In this document: piece after piece, positions 56,101 to 63,914 of the stretch
How positions within the stretch are numbered: the first letter of the stretch is position 1
How the letters are laid out: the number at the start of each line of letters is the position of its first letter
The notes under the pieces: model-generated
The model's database searches: none
What the model was told of the DNA's origin: nothing
Seen by the model: only the letters and a program-made list of their open reading frames with translations
NCBI GenBank assembly: GCA_029961685.1
Contig: JARWKL010000016.1
Location: forward strand, 625,001 to 689,000
Length of the DNA: 64,000 nucleotides
Source of the DNA: Aristolochia californica
Taxonomy: Eukaryota; Streptophyta; Magnoliopsida; Piperales; Aristolochiaceae
Reading direction: 5' to 3'
Translations under genes and position numbers: made by a program

Positions 56101-58496
56101 ACTCAAACTCCGTGTGGTAATCTTTGACAAAGCCGGTTTGCTTGAGTTTTGCAAGAGAAGAATCAAAATTTTGATATCGAGTAGGCCAAAACCATATGCA
56201 AAGAGCTTGCACAAATCCTTGCTAAGTGAGGAGAAGGATGCTTTTGTTGTGCCATTGGAACCATCGTCTTACACACCTTCTAGATGGAAGGAAGCAAAAA
56301 GCACACGTTGGATTTCATCAATTTGGTGGAAAATGAAAAATTGTTTAGTCATAGAGACCCACATTGCCAGGTCATCTTCCAGCTTATTTTGAGGGAAATC
56401 TACTCAGACCATCCAAGCTTGTTGGTACCTCCTCATGAGTTCATGGGTTGACAAGTGGGGAAATGAAGAGAAAAGGAAGGTGGATTGGTGAAGTGAGGGG
56501 AATGGTTAAGGTGATGGTATAGAATGGAATGGGCATCTATTGGGGTAGTATGAGGGATGTTAGGATGGTGAGAAGTAGGATGATAGGGCTGAAGATAGGA
56601 AGGTAAAGTTGTGAGTGGACTGGTCATGTAGTAGGGGGAGTGATGAATGGAAGAAAAAGCGTAGTGTGGGGGAATATTTGAAAGGGAAGGTGTGGCTAGT
56701 ATTGGCGGTGGTGGAGAGGATAACTTACCAAAAATAGATTTTGTAGAAGCTTGACGATTTGTTGCTTGTTGAGGAGGGAAGGGGTCTTGCAACCCTTTCT
56801 TCTATGAAGGACTAAAACATGCTTGTCAGGTGTTGCACATGTCCTTCCAAACTAGCGATCTTTTCTACCAAGCTTTCTTGGTTGGATTCTTAGGCAGCCA
56901 TCACCTCTTACTGCAATTGTTGCTCCATGCTCCGTATGTTGACCATAATGAAAGTCGAAGTCCCAAAAAAGGATCCACTCTGAACCAATTGATAAGAACC
57001 CCTTTAAAGTCCTATCTTCTTCAACTTATAAGTAGAAAAACTAAGGAAGGATGGCTTGAAGAAGATTGGAATTTGGAGGTGTAAAGGTTAAAATATGTTT
57101 AAGGATGTTTTTGGTGGAAGAGGCTGGATGGAATAATGGAGAGATTGAGAAAGTATGCAAGGGTTCTTGAGGAAAGAGGGGCCAATGTGAGGGAATTTGG
57201 AGGAAGGAAGCAAGAGAGCTTCAAGGGGCAAGAGGAGGAAGAGAGAGAAAGCAAGAGGGAGAGAGAGAGGGTAGGGGACGAATTTGAGGGAGCAAGGCAA
57301 AGAGAATCGAGAAAAGGCTGGACTGATTTTCTCCTTCAACCAATACCCCTATATCTGAGGAACTCCTCAATCAATTAGGATTCCTTAATTACAAAAATCA
57401 AGGAAAGATTCTAGGAAATTGTAAGTCAAGGGGAGATTCTAGAAAATTGAAAGATTGCATAAATCATGGAGAAATTCTTGCTAAATTAATAAAATCTTAT
57501 CTTTCAAGAAAAGACTAGTATGGTTTTTCTTTGACAGGCCTCTTGAGCTGCAAAATTCCTCTTTTGCCCTCGTACCCCATTCCCCTTGCTCATTGGGAAT
57601 GGCACCACCTCAACTTTCTATTTATTTGGTGCGGTCCCTTCTCTTTCTTGTTTCTTTTTTTTCTCTTCTTTTCTTGGGTTCTTTTGGGGTTTAATTAGAG
57701 TTTTCTATCATTGCCAAACTTTATAGAAGAAGAGAAGTTAAAGGACAAAAAAGCCTTAAATACAGAAAAGAAATTGAAAGTCGTAAATTCAGCTGACGAG
57801 AAGAGCACATTCAATTTCATTTTTCAGCTCACAACATATTAGTGCAAACAAGAAATTTTAATAAAGAACTGTTGCAGAACATGTACATTTCTGGTATGAG
57901 GGCAAAGATCTCAAAGGATACATCTATGCATCAAGCAAGACAGGAGACGGTGTAAATTTCCAGCTAACCACCATCAGCAATTCAAAAACAATTCCAACCG
58001 AAGACAACTTGAATTTTAACTATATGGGAAAACAGGATCAGTTACTCACCTCATTTGTACATTCGGGTCCAAATGCATAATCAAATGTGTAACTTTTCTC
58101 TTTGGTTCGGTTTTGGATACGGTCGAGGTAGTCTTTTGCCAAATCAGGATCTAAAACTGTAACTCCCTGACAAACATAATAAGTGCTATTAAACATACAA
58201 TGCCTTATTGAATCACAACAACCAGACGTGAATATTGAAAATTTTGAAAAAGAACATGGGAATAGGTAACAAACCTTTTCATCGGTTACTTGAATAATGT
58301 TACGGCATCTTCGACGCTCAGCCTCGTTCAACGGCCTACATCTTACAGCTACCTATACAACCAAAGACGATAGTAACCGTCAGTTCGGGCTGAAGAGAGA
58401 GGCGAATCGTTGAATTGAAAGAATAAAGAAAAAAAAAAAAATACTAACCGTTAGTGTCGTGGTTTTCTTTGAAGCTGGAGCTCTAATGCTAGGCAT
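37882..58496 (-). CDS. KIN8B: Kinesin-8 motor protein (KIN8B-like), 16 exons, complete
   Basis: Microtubule plus-end motor of the kinesin-8 family. Sixteen exons join to 793 codons plus TAG with all phases consistent. The motor domain covers ~residues 12-350: P-loop GSTGSGKT at 107-114, switch I NATSSRSH at 217-224, switch II DLAGSE at 252-257, and the [13 protein letters not shown] and [16 protein letters not shown] blocks. A coiled-coil region follows (~360-540), then a Ser/Pro-rich tail of low complexity. The start [11 protein letters not shown] is the family start. Fifteen introns are present: 14 are GT-AG and intron 12 is GC-AG. Length and order fit Arabidopsis KIN8B (about 800 aa, from memory). 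Introns 3, 6, 7, 10 and 12 are expanded by transposons, but no exon is damaged. Confidence 0.95.
38394..38939 (-). CDS. KIN8B: KIN8B exon 15
   Basis: 182 codons starting [20 protein letters not shown]. It ends the coiled coil and encodes [10 protein letters not shown] and a Ser/His/Pro-rich tail with [11 protein letters not shown]. Acceptor GTAG, donor GTTTGT. Confidence 0.92.
39062..39080 (-). mobile_element. 19-bp poly(A)-only retroinsertion
   Basis: T17 plus CCG sits between two copies of ACATAGGAGAAGT (39049-39061 and 39081-39093). This is the signature of a target-primed insertion that kept only the poly(A) tail. In KIN8B intron 14. Confidence 0.8.
39280..39393 (-). CDS. KIN8B: KIN8B exon 14
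   Basis: 38 codons, [13 protein letters not shown] and on to [12 protein letters not shown]. Acceptor CCAG, donor GTATGC. Confidence 0.91.
39851..39955 (-). CDS. KIN8B: KIN8B exon 13
   Basis: 35 codons, [17 protein letters not shown] then [17 protein letters not shown], a block conserved in plant kinesin-8. Acceptor TCAG, donor GTACGT. Confidence 0.92.
40563..40628 (-). mobile_element. 66-bp LINE 3' end
   Basis: A T-rich tail is followed by AAAAAGATGTGTGTATATATAA, similar to the 3' end of the LINE at 18550 (GAAAAAGATGTATTAATAAA). TCTATTTATT occurs at 40553-40562 and 40629-40638. In KIN8B intron 12. Confidence 0.65.
40640..42057 (-). other. KIN8B: KIN8B intron 12 remainder
   Basis: Mostly AT-rich with phenylalanine-like TTT/AAATTT runs at 40900-41130. 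A plus-strand CGGCTATATAAAGGC at ~41750 looks like a TATA box, and TGTTGATTGATTCCGG begins near 41660, so a solo LTR is possible. I could not find a matching right end. Confidence 0.4.
42058..42294 (-). CDS. KIN8B: KIN8B exon 12
   Basis: 79 codons of heptad-rich coiled coil, from [16 protein letters not shown] to LDAAIAKQQ. The donor is GC, in the context CAG|GCAAGT, which matches the GC-AG intron consensus. Acceptor CCAG. Confidence 0.92.
42379..42441 (-). CDS. KIN8B: KIN8B exon 11
   Basis: 21 codons encoding [20 protein letters not shown] and Q, the neck and start of the coiled coil. Acceptor CCAG, donor GTATAA. Confidence 0.92.
42792..42913 (-). mobile_element. 122-bp LINE 3' end, exact 17-bp target duplication
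   Basis: GTGGCCAGGTAAATTCT occurs at 42775-42791 and 42914-42930. The insert holds the end of RNase H ([14 protein letters not shown] on the minus strand) and the 3' tail ending in A-rich sequence. In KIN8B intron 10, same strand as the gene. Confidence 0.93.
43626..43635 (-). promoter_or_regulatory. TATA box of the solo LTR
   Basis: The minus strand reads TTATAAATAG inside AGAGGTTATAAATAGAGGGG, a strong plant TATA context. It sits about 100 bp downstream of the GC-rich array and faces the same way as KIN8B. Confidence 0.65.
43739..44190. repeat. 83-bp GC-rich minisatellite in the solo LTR
   Basis: Units start with GGAGTCCTGGAAACCCCATT or a variant at 43739, 43822, 43905, 43974 (69-bp unit), 44057 and 44122 (shorter), plus a partial copy near 44170. 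Each unit contains CGCCCCGCCAGGACTCTGCT and CTGGCGCCTGGCGCCTGGAG. The unit length is not a multiple of three, and the array is stop-poor in several frames, giving long spurious reading frames on both strands. Confidence 0.93.
44526..44541 (-). mobile_element. 16-bp LINE remnant with exact 20-bp target duplication
   Basis: GGAAAACAACTTTATTGACA occurs at 44506-44525 and 44542-44561. The 16 bp between reads ACATTTAAAAAAAAAA on the minus strand, like the last bases of the LINE copy at 46310 (CATTTAAAAAAAAA). It is an extreme 5' truncation. Confidence 0.8.
44857..45007 (-). CDS. KIN8B: KIN8B exon 10
   Basis: 151 bp encoding [20 protein letters not shown] then [20 protein letters not shown] and KEIKTHIQ, the end of the motor core and the neck start. 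Acceptor CCAG, donor GTGAGT. Confidence 0.95.
45164..45310 (-). CDS. KIN8B: KIN8B exon 9
   Basis: 147 bp encoding [20 protein letters not shown] then [14 protein letters not shown] and YVPYRN. Both flanking Ser codons are split. Acceptor ACAG, donor GTATCT. Confidence 0.94.
45409..45510 (-). CDS. KIN8B: KIN8B exon 8
   Basis: 102 bp encoding [15 protein letters not shown] then [12 protein letters not shown], with switch II split at its Ser codon. Acceptor ACAG, donor GTGCGT. Confidence 0.94.
46310..46565 (-). mobile_element. 256-bp LINE 3' end
   Basis: Same 3' subfamily as the copies at 1876 and 22224. The flanks AAGGCTCCAATTTCTTGTT (46291-46309) and AAGGCTCTAGTTTCTTGTT (46566-46584) are a 19-bp target duplication with two mismatches. 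In KIN8B intron 7, gene-sense. Confidence 0.9.
47755..48157 (-). mobile_element. 403-bp LINE 3' end (RNase H)
   Basis: TTAGGAGTTCTAA lies at 47742-47754 and 48158-48170 (a third near copy follows at ~48185). The minus strand encodes [37 protein letters not shown] and SKVMISWCE, with lesions. It shares its 3' tail with the copy at 42792. In KIN8B intron 7, gene-sense. Confidence 0.9.
48493..48584 (-). CDS. KIN8B: KIN8B exon 7
   Basis: 92 bp encoding the loop and helix before switch I, then NATSS plus two bases of the Arg codon. The switch I motif NATSSRSH is split by intron 7. Donor GTTAGT. Confidence 0.93.
48728..48830 (+). mobile_element. tRNA-derived SINE-like sequence, copy 2
   Basis: Core shared with 11842-11945. 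A-box-like TGCAGCTTAATGG and B-box-like GAGTTTAAGCCTCC, then TTAGGCTCAGGGG and an A-rich end. In KIN8B intron 6. Confidence 0.55.
49440..49870 (+). mobile_element. Decayed LINE RNase H fragment
   Basis: The plus strand has [20 protein letters not shown], a [13 protein letters not shown] block and an [18 protein letters not shown] end, then the sequence loses similarity. Stops and frameshifts; ends not defined. In KIN8B intron 6. Confidence 0.65.
50441..50536 (-). CDS. KIN8B: KIN8B exon 6
   Basis: 32 codons encoding [19 protein letters not shown] then [11 protein letters not shown]. Acceptor TCAG, donor GTTGAA. Phase 0 at both ends. Confidence 0.94.
50639..50783 (-). CDS. KIN8B: KIN8B exon 5
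   Basis: 145 bp. It completes the P-loop (S)GKTHTM and encodes [14 protein letters not shown] and CSYLEVYNE. Acceptor CTAG, donor GTAGGG. Confidence 0.94.
51011..51099 (-). CDS. KIN8B: KIN8B exon 4
   Basis: 89 bp encoding [19 protein letters not shown] then [10 protein letters not shown], the first half of the P-loop; the following Ser codon is split. Acceptor CCAG, donor GTTCTA. Confidence 0.93.
51287..51881 (-). repeat. Gypsy 3' LTR
   Basis: 595 bp. In element orientation it starts TGATAGAAAACTC and ends GGGGTTCCTATCA. A purine-rich AAGAGGTGTGGAA lies just outside it, a likely polypurine tract. It shares the AGAGAGAAAGCAAGAGGGAG array with the other LTR. Confidence 0.9.
52275..52701 (+). 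mobile_element. TRIM element nested in the gypsy element
   Basis: A 427-bp terminal-repeat retrotransposon in miniature. The 120-bp terminal repeats at 52275-52394 and 52582-52701 both run TGTTAAGGAATAG...CCAACTTAACA. The primer site TGGTATCAAAGCAGG follows the first, and GTGAGGGGGAG precedes the second as polypurine tract. Flanks are TCTAT on both sides (52270-52274 and 52702-52706). The interior is non-coding and carries three copies of CACTTGTAGAGCCACAAAAG. Confidence 0.95.
52435..52572 (+). repeat. Triplicated motif inside the TRIM
   Basis: CCACTTGTAGAGCCACAAAA (first copy with TA for CA) followed by GAGGGTCTA(C/T)A recurs three times with 40-60-bp spacing. It makes up most of the internal domain. 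Confidence 0.85.
56990..57710 (-). repeat. Gypsy 5' LTR
   Basis: 721 bp, longer than its partner by a block around 57120-57240 (GAGAGATTGAGAAAGTATGC and following). The adjacent internal sequence TGGTTCAGAGTGG is a plausible initiator-Met tRNA primer site. The length and base differences show the element is not recent. Confidence 0.9.
58050..58166 (-). CDS. KIN8B: KIN8B exon 3
   Basis: 39 codons encoding [18 protein letters not shown], then [14 protein letters not shown], the kinesin FD.AFGP motif. Acceptor TCAG, donor GTGAGT. The 6.95-kb intron after it contains the gypsy element. Confidence 0.94.
58275..58352 (-). CDS. KIN8B: KIN8B exon 2
   Basis: 26 codons, [15 protein letters not shown] and on to VTDEK. 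This is the first beta strand of the motor, with the RCRPL nucleotide-base contact motif. Acceptor ATAG, donor GTTTGT. Confidence 0.94.
58449..58496 (-). CDS. KIN8B: KIN8B exon 1
   Basis: 16 codons, [16 protein letters not shown], with donor GTTAGT, phase 0. The ATG is the first one upstream that keeps the frame into the motor domain. Confidence 0.92.
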
Positions 58497-60480
58497 GTCT
58501 GCGTAGAGTCCGTATTTCTAGTTTCTACACCAGCTTTCCAAGTAAAAGAGAGACAAGTCCCTATCTCCTTCTCGTAAGTTCGAAAAAGAAAACTGCTGTA
58601 GACACTAATCTGCAAAACCTCTAATCTTCCGCTGTCAGCAACAAAATGTTGCTATGGTCAACCATTATAAGTTTAAAAAACTTTCAAACATTCTGTTATG
58701 GAAAAGGAGCCTCCCCAGGAACTGCTAATTTCTCCACTCCAACTCGTACAAAGTCCCCCTTTCCAACGCGCTAATCCATTCAACACTACAAAAAAAAAAA
58801 AAAAAAAGAAACCCGATTTTTGTTCTCAAACTCTGCAAACACCACCTGCTACGCTCACCAACCTCTCACACAAGCCAAACAAACTATCACATTCCTACGA
58901 CAACCTAAGCCGTAAACGTCCAAAAAATTCATACCACAACTCCACACCAAGATGAACAAAAAAATTCCATAACCCACGACTTCTCCATCTTCCAACTCCA
59001 AGCTGTCTCTCTGCGAGCATCTAACATACGATCAAATACGCATTCCTCCACCACTCAACGATCCCACATCCCACAGCCCGGCAAAACTCCCACACGAAAG
59101 CCAGAAAGGAGAATACTTCCCAGCCCCGAGCCCAGGCAAGAAGATCAAATTAGCTAAAGCAGACAGAACCAAATTGGAATTTCCACAAAACAGCGGGGAA
59201 AACGAGACCGAGGGGTCCAGCACGAGAAAAGGAAGACAGAAAATCTCTCTGAGGTGAAAATAAAAAGTCCTCAAAATCGGCATTGCCTGTAATCGGCATT
59301 TTCCCGGGAAGAGCAAATAGAGAGACTGGTTGGAAGGATCAGAAGGAAGACGACAGTTCAGGTGGAGCATCGTGGAGATCCGACCGTCGGTTGCGTCGGA
59401 GATCGTGCTGGATTAAATGGCGAGTATTTTGGACGATATGAGTGGACCGTTTTGCTTAAAAAAATAATAGTAACGACCGGTTCTTAGACGTGGCATTTAG
59501 AGCCTTAAAGACATCAAGGGCCCATGGATCACGGGCATTTTTCATTTTACCGTAATTACCCTCAACAAATTATATTTTTCTCTCGTGACCGTAAATCGGA
59601 CTCGGACCTCGCATTCGGATTACTAACGTTGAATCCGAGAACTGGTCATCCTGATGACCTCATTCACCGACACGGTTTATTCTATTTGGTCAGAGGAAAT
59701 TTGTGTGAATTTAAATTTATTTTAAATATATATATATATATATATATATATTATCCAAAAAAAATTAAATTAAATTTAAAAAAAATTCCTTTACTCTAAT
59801 AAAAATATTTTTAAAACATTATATAGAAAAATAATTAATTATTACAAAATAAAATCGAGGGGCAGAGCTGATTACACATATGATGGTTAAATGAAAGAGG
59901 GGCAATTTCGTTATTAGACAGGTGACGAAGGTACAGCCTTTCTCAACCAACATTTAATTTGTGCAGAAAAGGAATGAACGGTTTTACTGATTCCACGTGG
60001 AAGGCGCTGACATCGCCTGGACAGAATCTTCTACTAACGGTCACTTATTTGAAGTACGGTCTGTAGCGGAGAAGCCTAGTGAGTTGGATCGGTTTTAATT
60101 ATCGGCCGAATTTCTTTAATCTCTGGATGAATGAGTCCTGGTTCGATTCGGTCATGAATCGAATAGGACAAAAAAGGGTACTCCTAGTCCTTGATAATCA
60201 CCTGAGTTAAACTCTAAATCTTAAACTAAACCCCTTCCCGATCGAGCTTGTTCGAGATCAGATTTTAAACTTAGGTGACCTGATCTAGACTTTACTAGGT
60301 TCGAATCGAATTCCAATCCCGATTTATAAACCCCAAGAATTTAGACAAAGAAAAATAATTACGCGAATACAAGAGTGCGCAAAAATTGCAAAAATATCGA
60401 TCCGTGATCTTTGAGGGTGTAATGTGATTTCTTCCGGAGACACGGTTACAACTACTTAACAGTTATCTCAGCAGACAAAA
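58497..60480. other. KIN8B upstream region
   Basis: It should hold the KIN8B 5' UTR and promoter (right of 58496). An A-run at 58790-58807 and an (AT)n microsatellite at 59726-59751 are present. Around 60100-60330 there are GATCGAGCTTGTTCGAGATC-like words akin to repeats elsewhere. I do not see a gene. Confidence 0.5.
59726..59751. repeat. (AT)n microsatellite
   Basis: About 13 AT dinucleotides in a row. Confidence 0.95.
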
Positions 60481-60537
60481 GCAAAATCCACAGAAAACAA
60501 AAGGAGAAGAAGAACAGGAAGAATCCGGCAACAGCTA

Positions 60538-60619
60538 TGGCGGAACTGGAACGATTTGTCGACTGCAGGGTTGCAGATTCGTTTTCTTCCGTATGAGAGA
60601 TATGGATTCTGCAATCAGG
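60538..60619 (+). other. Possible first exon of a divergent plus-strand gene
   Basis: A GC-richer stretch starts ATGGCGGAACTGGAACGATT in a good plant start context (ACAGCTATGGCG), preceded by a purine-rich leader. The frame stops after 19 codons. A donor-like CAG|GTAGGTATC follows at ~60619. It could be a 5' UTR exon with a short upstream ORF, a coding exon in another frame, or nothing. I do not recognise the product. Confidence 0.25.
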
Positions 60620-60629
60620 TAGGTATCAT

Positions 60630-61810
60630 TCGAAAACTAATATTATAGAAGCCAGACATTAGCATGAACCCAGCAACTAATCCAAATATTGCTTTTTAAT
60701 TTCCCATTTGCGAATTATCTGCTACCTGAGATGACTTGATCTAATCAGAGAGATGATTTCCCGATCACCGCCAAGACAAGTTGGTGGCTTAATTGCGAAA
60801 AAATTCAAATATTTTAATGGAAGCTGTTCGTCGGTTTCCATTAAACAAAAGGGGAATATGTGGCATCTCTCGATGAAATGACTCTCTGATCCCTTTCAAA
60901 ATTGTATTATTTGGTTTAGGGTTTGTGTATCCATTGATACAACCAATTTGATTATTGGAAGATTTTTCTCATGATTTTTAACAGTTTGAAACTAATTTGG
61001 TCGCCGTTCATTACCATCTGGAATAGAACAAACTGTTAAAAAAAAAAAAAATTGTTCTAGTTTTCCATCGAATTAGGTCTAAAACTAATATTTCTTTACA
61101 CATCTGAATAACGGAGGTCTAGATCTACAACATACTAAAAAATCTCATGGAAATTTTTATCGAAAAAGTTAGATTCAAGATCTTTAAGTCAAACTCGGGT
61201 GTGATAATCGGGATCAACAAATGAAAATCAAATTGACTATATTTTTTTATAAATTTTTAACCTAAAATTCTAATATATGATTATGCAAAAAAATTAATAA
61301 TTTTTTTTTACATAGTTCTCTTAATAATTATGTCTAATTTTTAAAAACAATAAAATTATTATTTTTATTTTACCGTTTTATATATTATATTAACTATAAA
61401 ACATTGCTAAAAATGGTGTTTTATCATGTATTTAATATGGTTGTGATTTTCAATATTTGTTTCATAATATTTTATATTATTAACTTTAAATTAATATTAT
61501 CACATAATATTAAGTTATTAAATCTTATAGTTTGAAAGTATTATTTAGACTAATGTATCTGAATTATTATTATATTAAATACTAATCCTTAAAAATTATA
61601 GATGAAACATCAATATTAATTAATCATTTAATTAAGTAACCTATAATAAGTCTATTTTATTTCATGTAAAGTAACATAACTAATATTTCTCAATTATCAT
61701 TACATACAATTACGTATAATTTTTAGTTAGTATTATATTGTCATATAATAGTTACAATTATACTAAACAAATATTTTTCTATATCAATAACAAAAATTAA
61801 ATCATATTAT
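60630..61810. other. AT-rich region without recognised content
   Basis: Very AT-rich from about 61230. No open reading frame of note, no repeat boundary and no RNA gene seen. Confidence 0.5.
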
Positions 61811-61813
61811 TTT

Positions 61814-63183
61814 ATTAAAAGTATTTAGACTAGTGAATAATTTTAAGTATCTAATAATAAAATTAGTGTATAACGTTAAGTATAAAATATTTTCCTAGGG
61901 TATTACCCTACCACCTTGTGCCTTATTTTGCTTATGTTACAATTTGTATTGAATTGTTATGCCTCTAAATAGACTATGGCCTAGCCAGAGAATCTGCGTT
62001 CAATTCCCAGTAGAGTTACTAATTTCCTTTTCCTCCCATCTCAAAAGTTGTACTAAAACATGAAAAACGTTTCTTTGAATTGTAAAATCTTAAACAAAAG
62101 AAATGATCTCCAAAATAGATAAAACTTTTAAATATATTAATAGGTATACTTGCCCTATTGGCTATGGAGTCAAGTTCCTCGTTTTTCTTGCCTAATTGGA
62201 CGGAGTTCAATCGTGTGGAAATGATGGTTGATGTTTATATTTTATTTATTAGATACTCTTCTTCATGTTACCATTAAAAAAAATTGTCCTAATCAAGTTT
62301 TTGGATTCCGTATGAGAGTTATTGAATTCTTTAGACAAAGTACATGGAATTGCTTGTTTAAAATAGAACGCATTGTTTGCACTACTATTTTATTTTTAGA
62401 CTTCCAAACTAATGAATTGCTACAGGTGGTTGCCTCTTGCTTGAGAGCAAATTCCTGAGTACATAATACGTAAGGTTTCGTGTCGTTTTTACACGATTTT
62501 TTGCTATTATTAAAAGTATTTAGACTAGTGAATAATTAAGTATCTAATAATAAAATTAGTGTATAACGTTAAGTATAAAATATTTTGCTAGGGTATTACC
62601 CTACCACCTTGTGCCTTATTTTGCTTATGTTACAATTTGTATTGAATTGTTATGTCTCTAAAAAGACTATGGCCCAGCCTGAGATTTTGCGTTCAATTCC
62701 CAGTAGAGTTTCTAATTTCCTCTTCGCCCATCTCAAAAGTTGTACTAAAACATGAAAAATGTTTCTTTGAATTGTGAAATCTTAAACAAAAGAAATGATC
62801 TCCAAAATAGATAAAACTTTTAAATATATTAATAGGTATACTTGCCCTAGTGGCTGTGGAGTCAAATTTTTCGTTTTTCTTGCCTAATTGGACGGAGTTC
62901 AACCGTGTGGAAATGATGGTTGATGTTTATATTTTATTTCTTAGATACTCTTCTTCATGTTACTATTAAGAAAATTTGTCCCAATCAAGTTTTATTGAAT
63001 TCCTTAGACAAAGTACATGGAATTGCTTGTTTAAAATAGAAAGCATTGTTTGCACTACTATTTTATTTTTAGACTTCCAAACTAATGAATTGCTAAAGGT
63101 GGTTGCCTCTAGCTTGAGAGCAAACTTCTAAGTACATAATACGTGAGATTTCATGTCGTTTTTACACGATTTTTTGCTATTAT
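61814..63183. repeat. ~690-bp tandem duplication
   Basis: Unit 1 is ~61814-62510 and unit 2 ~62511-63183. Both start TTAAAAGTATTTAGACTAGTG and end CACGATTTTTTGCTATTAT. Shared markers such as GGGTATTACCCTACCACC are 693 bp apart (61898 and 62591). The copies differ by scattered changes and small indels, and short frames in each are not conserved. Nothing in the unit is recognised. Confidence 0.92.
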
Positions 63184-63845
63184 GACTGTAATAAGGCTTG
63201 GGATTTGGTATATCTTTTTTCCATACTCTCATTTCAATAAACTTAAATGAGTATTTTGAAGTAGTGAATCCTCACAATTTTCTCTATCATTACTCCTTTT
63301 TTCATCATCCTTGTATTTGTCACATGGGTGGTCATATTTATCTTTGTTTGGTTGTTCAGACACGTGGTAAGATGACTGAATGGTGAAGGGCAGTGAGATG
63401 AGAAGCCAGGGAATGATTTCATTTTTGAGGATAGATATGCCAGTTCTTTGCATCTATTGTTTCAGATCTAAGTGTTTGGAGTTGATTCTTTGATATAGTC
63501 ATGGCAAAACTTGGTTAGCATATCATTTCTTTGATTCATTTATGATAAAACTAGGTTAGCTTAATTCTTGGCAAAGATTAAGATACTAGTTTATTCAGTG
63601 TATTTGATTTGTAGTAGACTCTATCTTAACTATTGATAGCAATGACATTGGTCTTTTTTTTTTTATAAGAGAACTAGCAGAAAAAGGTGAATACCTGCTT
63701 GGTTGTTCCTTGGAAAGGCTCTTGCTTGTTATTTGAAACTTTCTTTAGTGAGTACTATTCTTACTTGTATAAGTATGATACCAGGATGATGAATTGATTC
63801 ATAGAGATGTCTCCATTAAACAGAGTTCTCTTAAAAAACCAGATG

Positions 63846-63914
63846 GGATCTTGGTGGATTCGAACCACCACCCTCTCAAAGATACTTCTCTTACCATTTT
63901 GAGCTTAAAGATCC
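63846..63914 (-). tRNA. tRNA-like sequence (probable pseudogene or SINE head)
   Basis: On the minus strand GGATCTT (5') and AAGATCC (3') form a perfect 7-bp acceptor stem. The T arm GGTGG-TTCGAAT-CCACC is perfect, and a D-arm-like AAGCTCAAAATGGTAAGAG contains an A box. The anticodon stem does not pair well, the length is 69 nt and no anticodon can be assigned. Probably not functional. Confidence 0.4.

Larger units (their letters stand above)
51287..57710 (-). mobile_element. Full-length Ty3/gypsy retrotransposon, degenerate, in KIN8B intron 3
   Basis: LTRs at both ends (51287-51881 and 56990-57710) begin and end TGATAG...CTATCA and are flanked by the 5-bp duplication TTGCC (51282-51286 and 57711-57715). 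The minus-strand order is: gag with a damaged zinc knuckle ([14 protein letters not shown], second Cys changed to Tyr) at ~55700-56400; RT ([27 protein letters not shown]) at ~54700-55020; RNase H at ~53700-54200; integrase ([21 protein letters not shown]) at ~53000-53630; and an [11 protein letters not shown] end near 52150. gag-pol-integrase order places it in Ty3/gypsy. Many stops; not autonomous. Confidence 0.95.

Noticed and set aside
59032..59370. 112-codon minus-strand frame upstream of KIN8B
   Set aside because: No domain, no homology recognised, and it lies where the KIN8B promoter or 5' UTR is expected.
61960..62020. tRNA-derived SINE in the 690-bp repeat unit (GCGTTCAATTCCC looks like a B box)
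   Set aside because: The only A-box-like word is about 20 bp upstream, too close for a tRNA promoter, and no target duplication is seen.
62019..62902. 63- and 69-codon minus-strand frames repeated in the duplication as a conserved small protein
   Set aside because: They are similar only because the DNA is duplicated; one is extended and altered at its end, and the sequence is AT-rich with no start-site or domain evidence.
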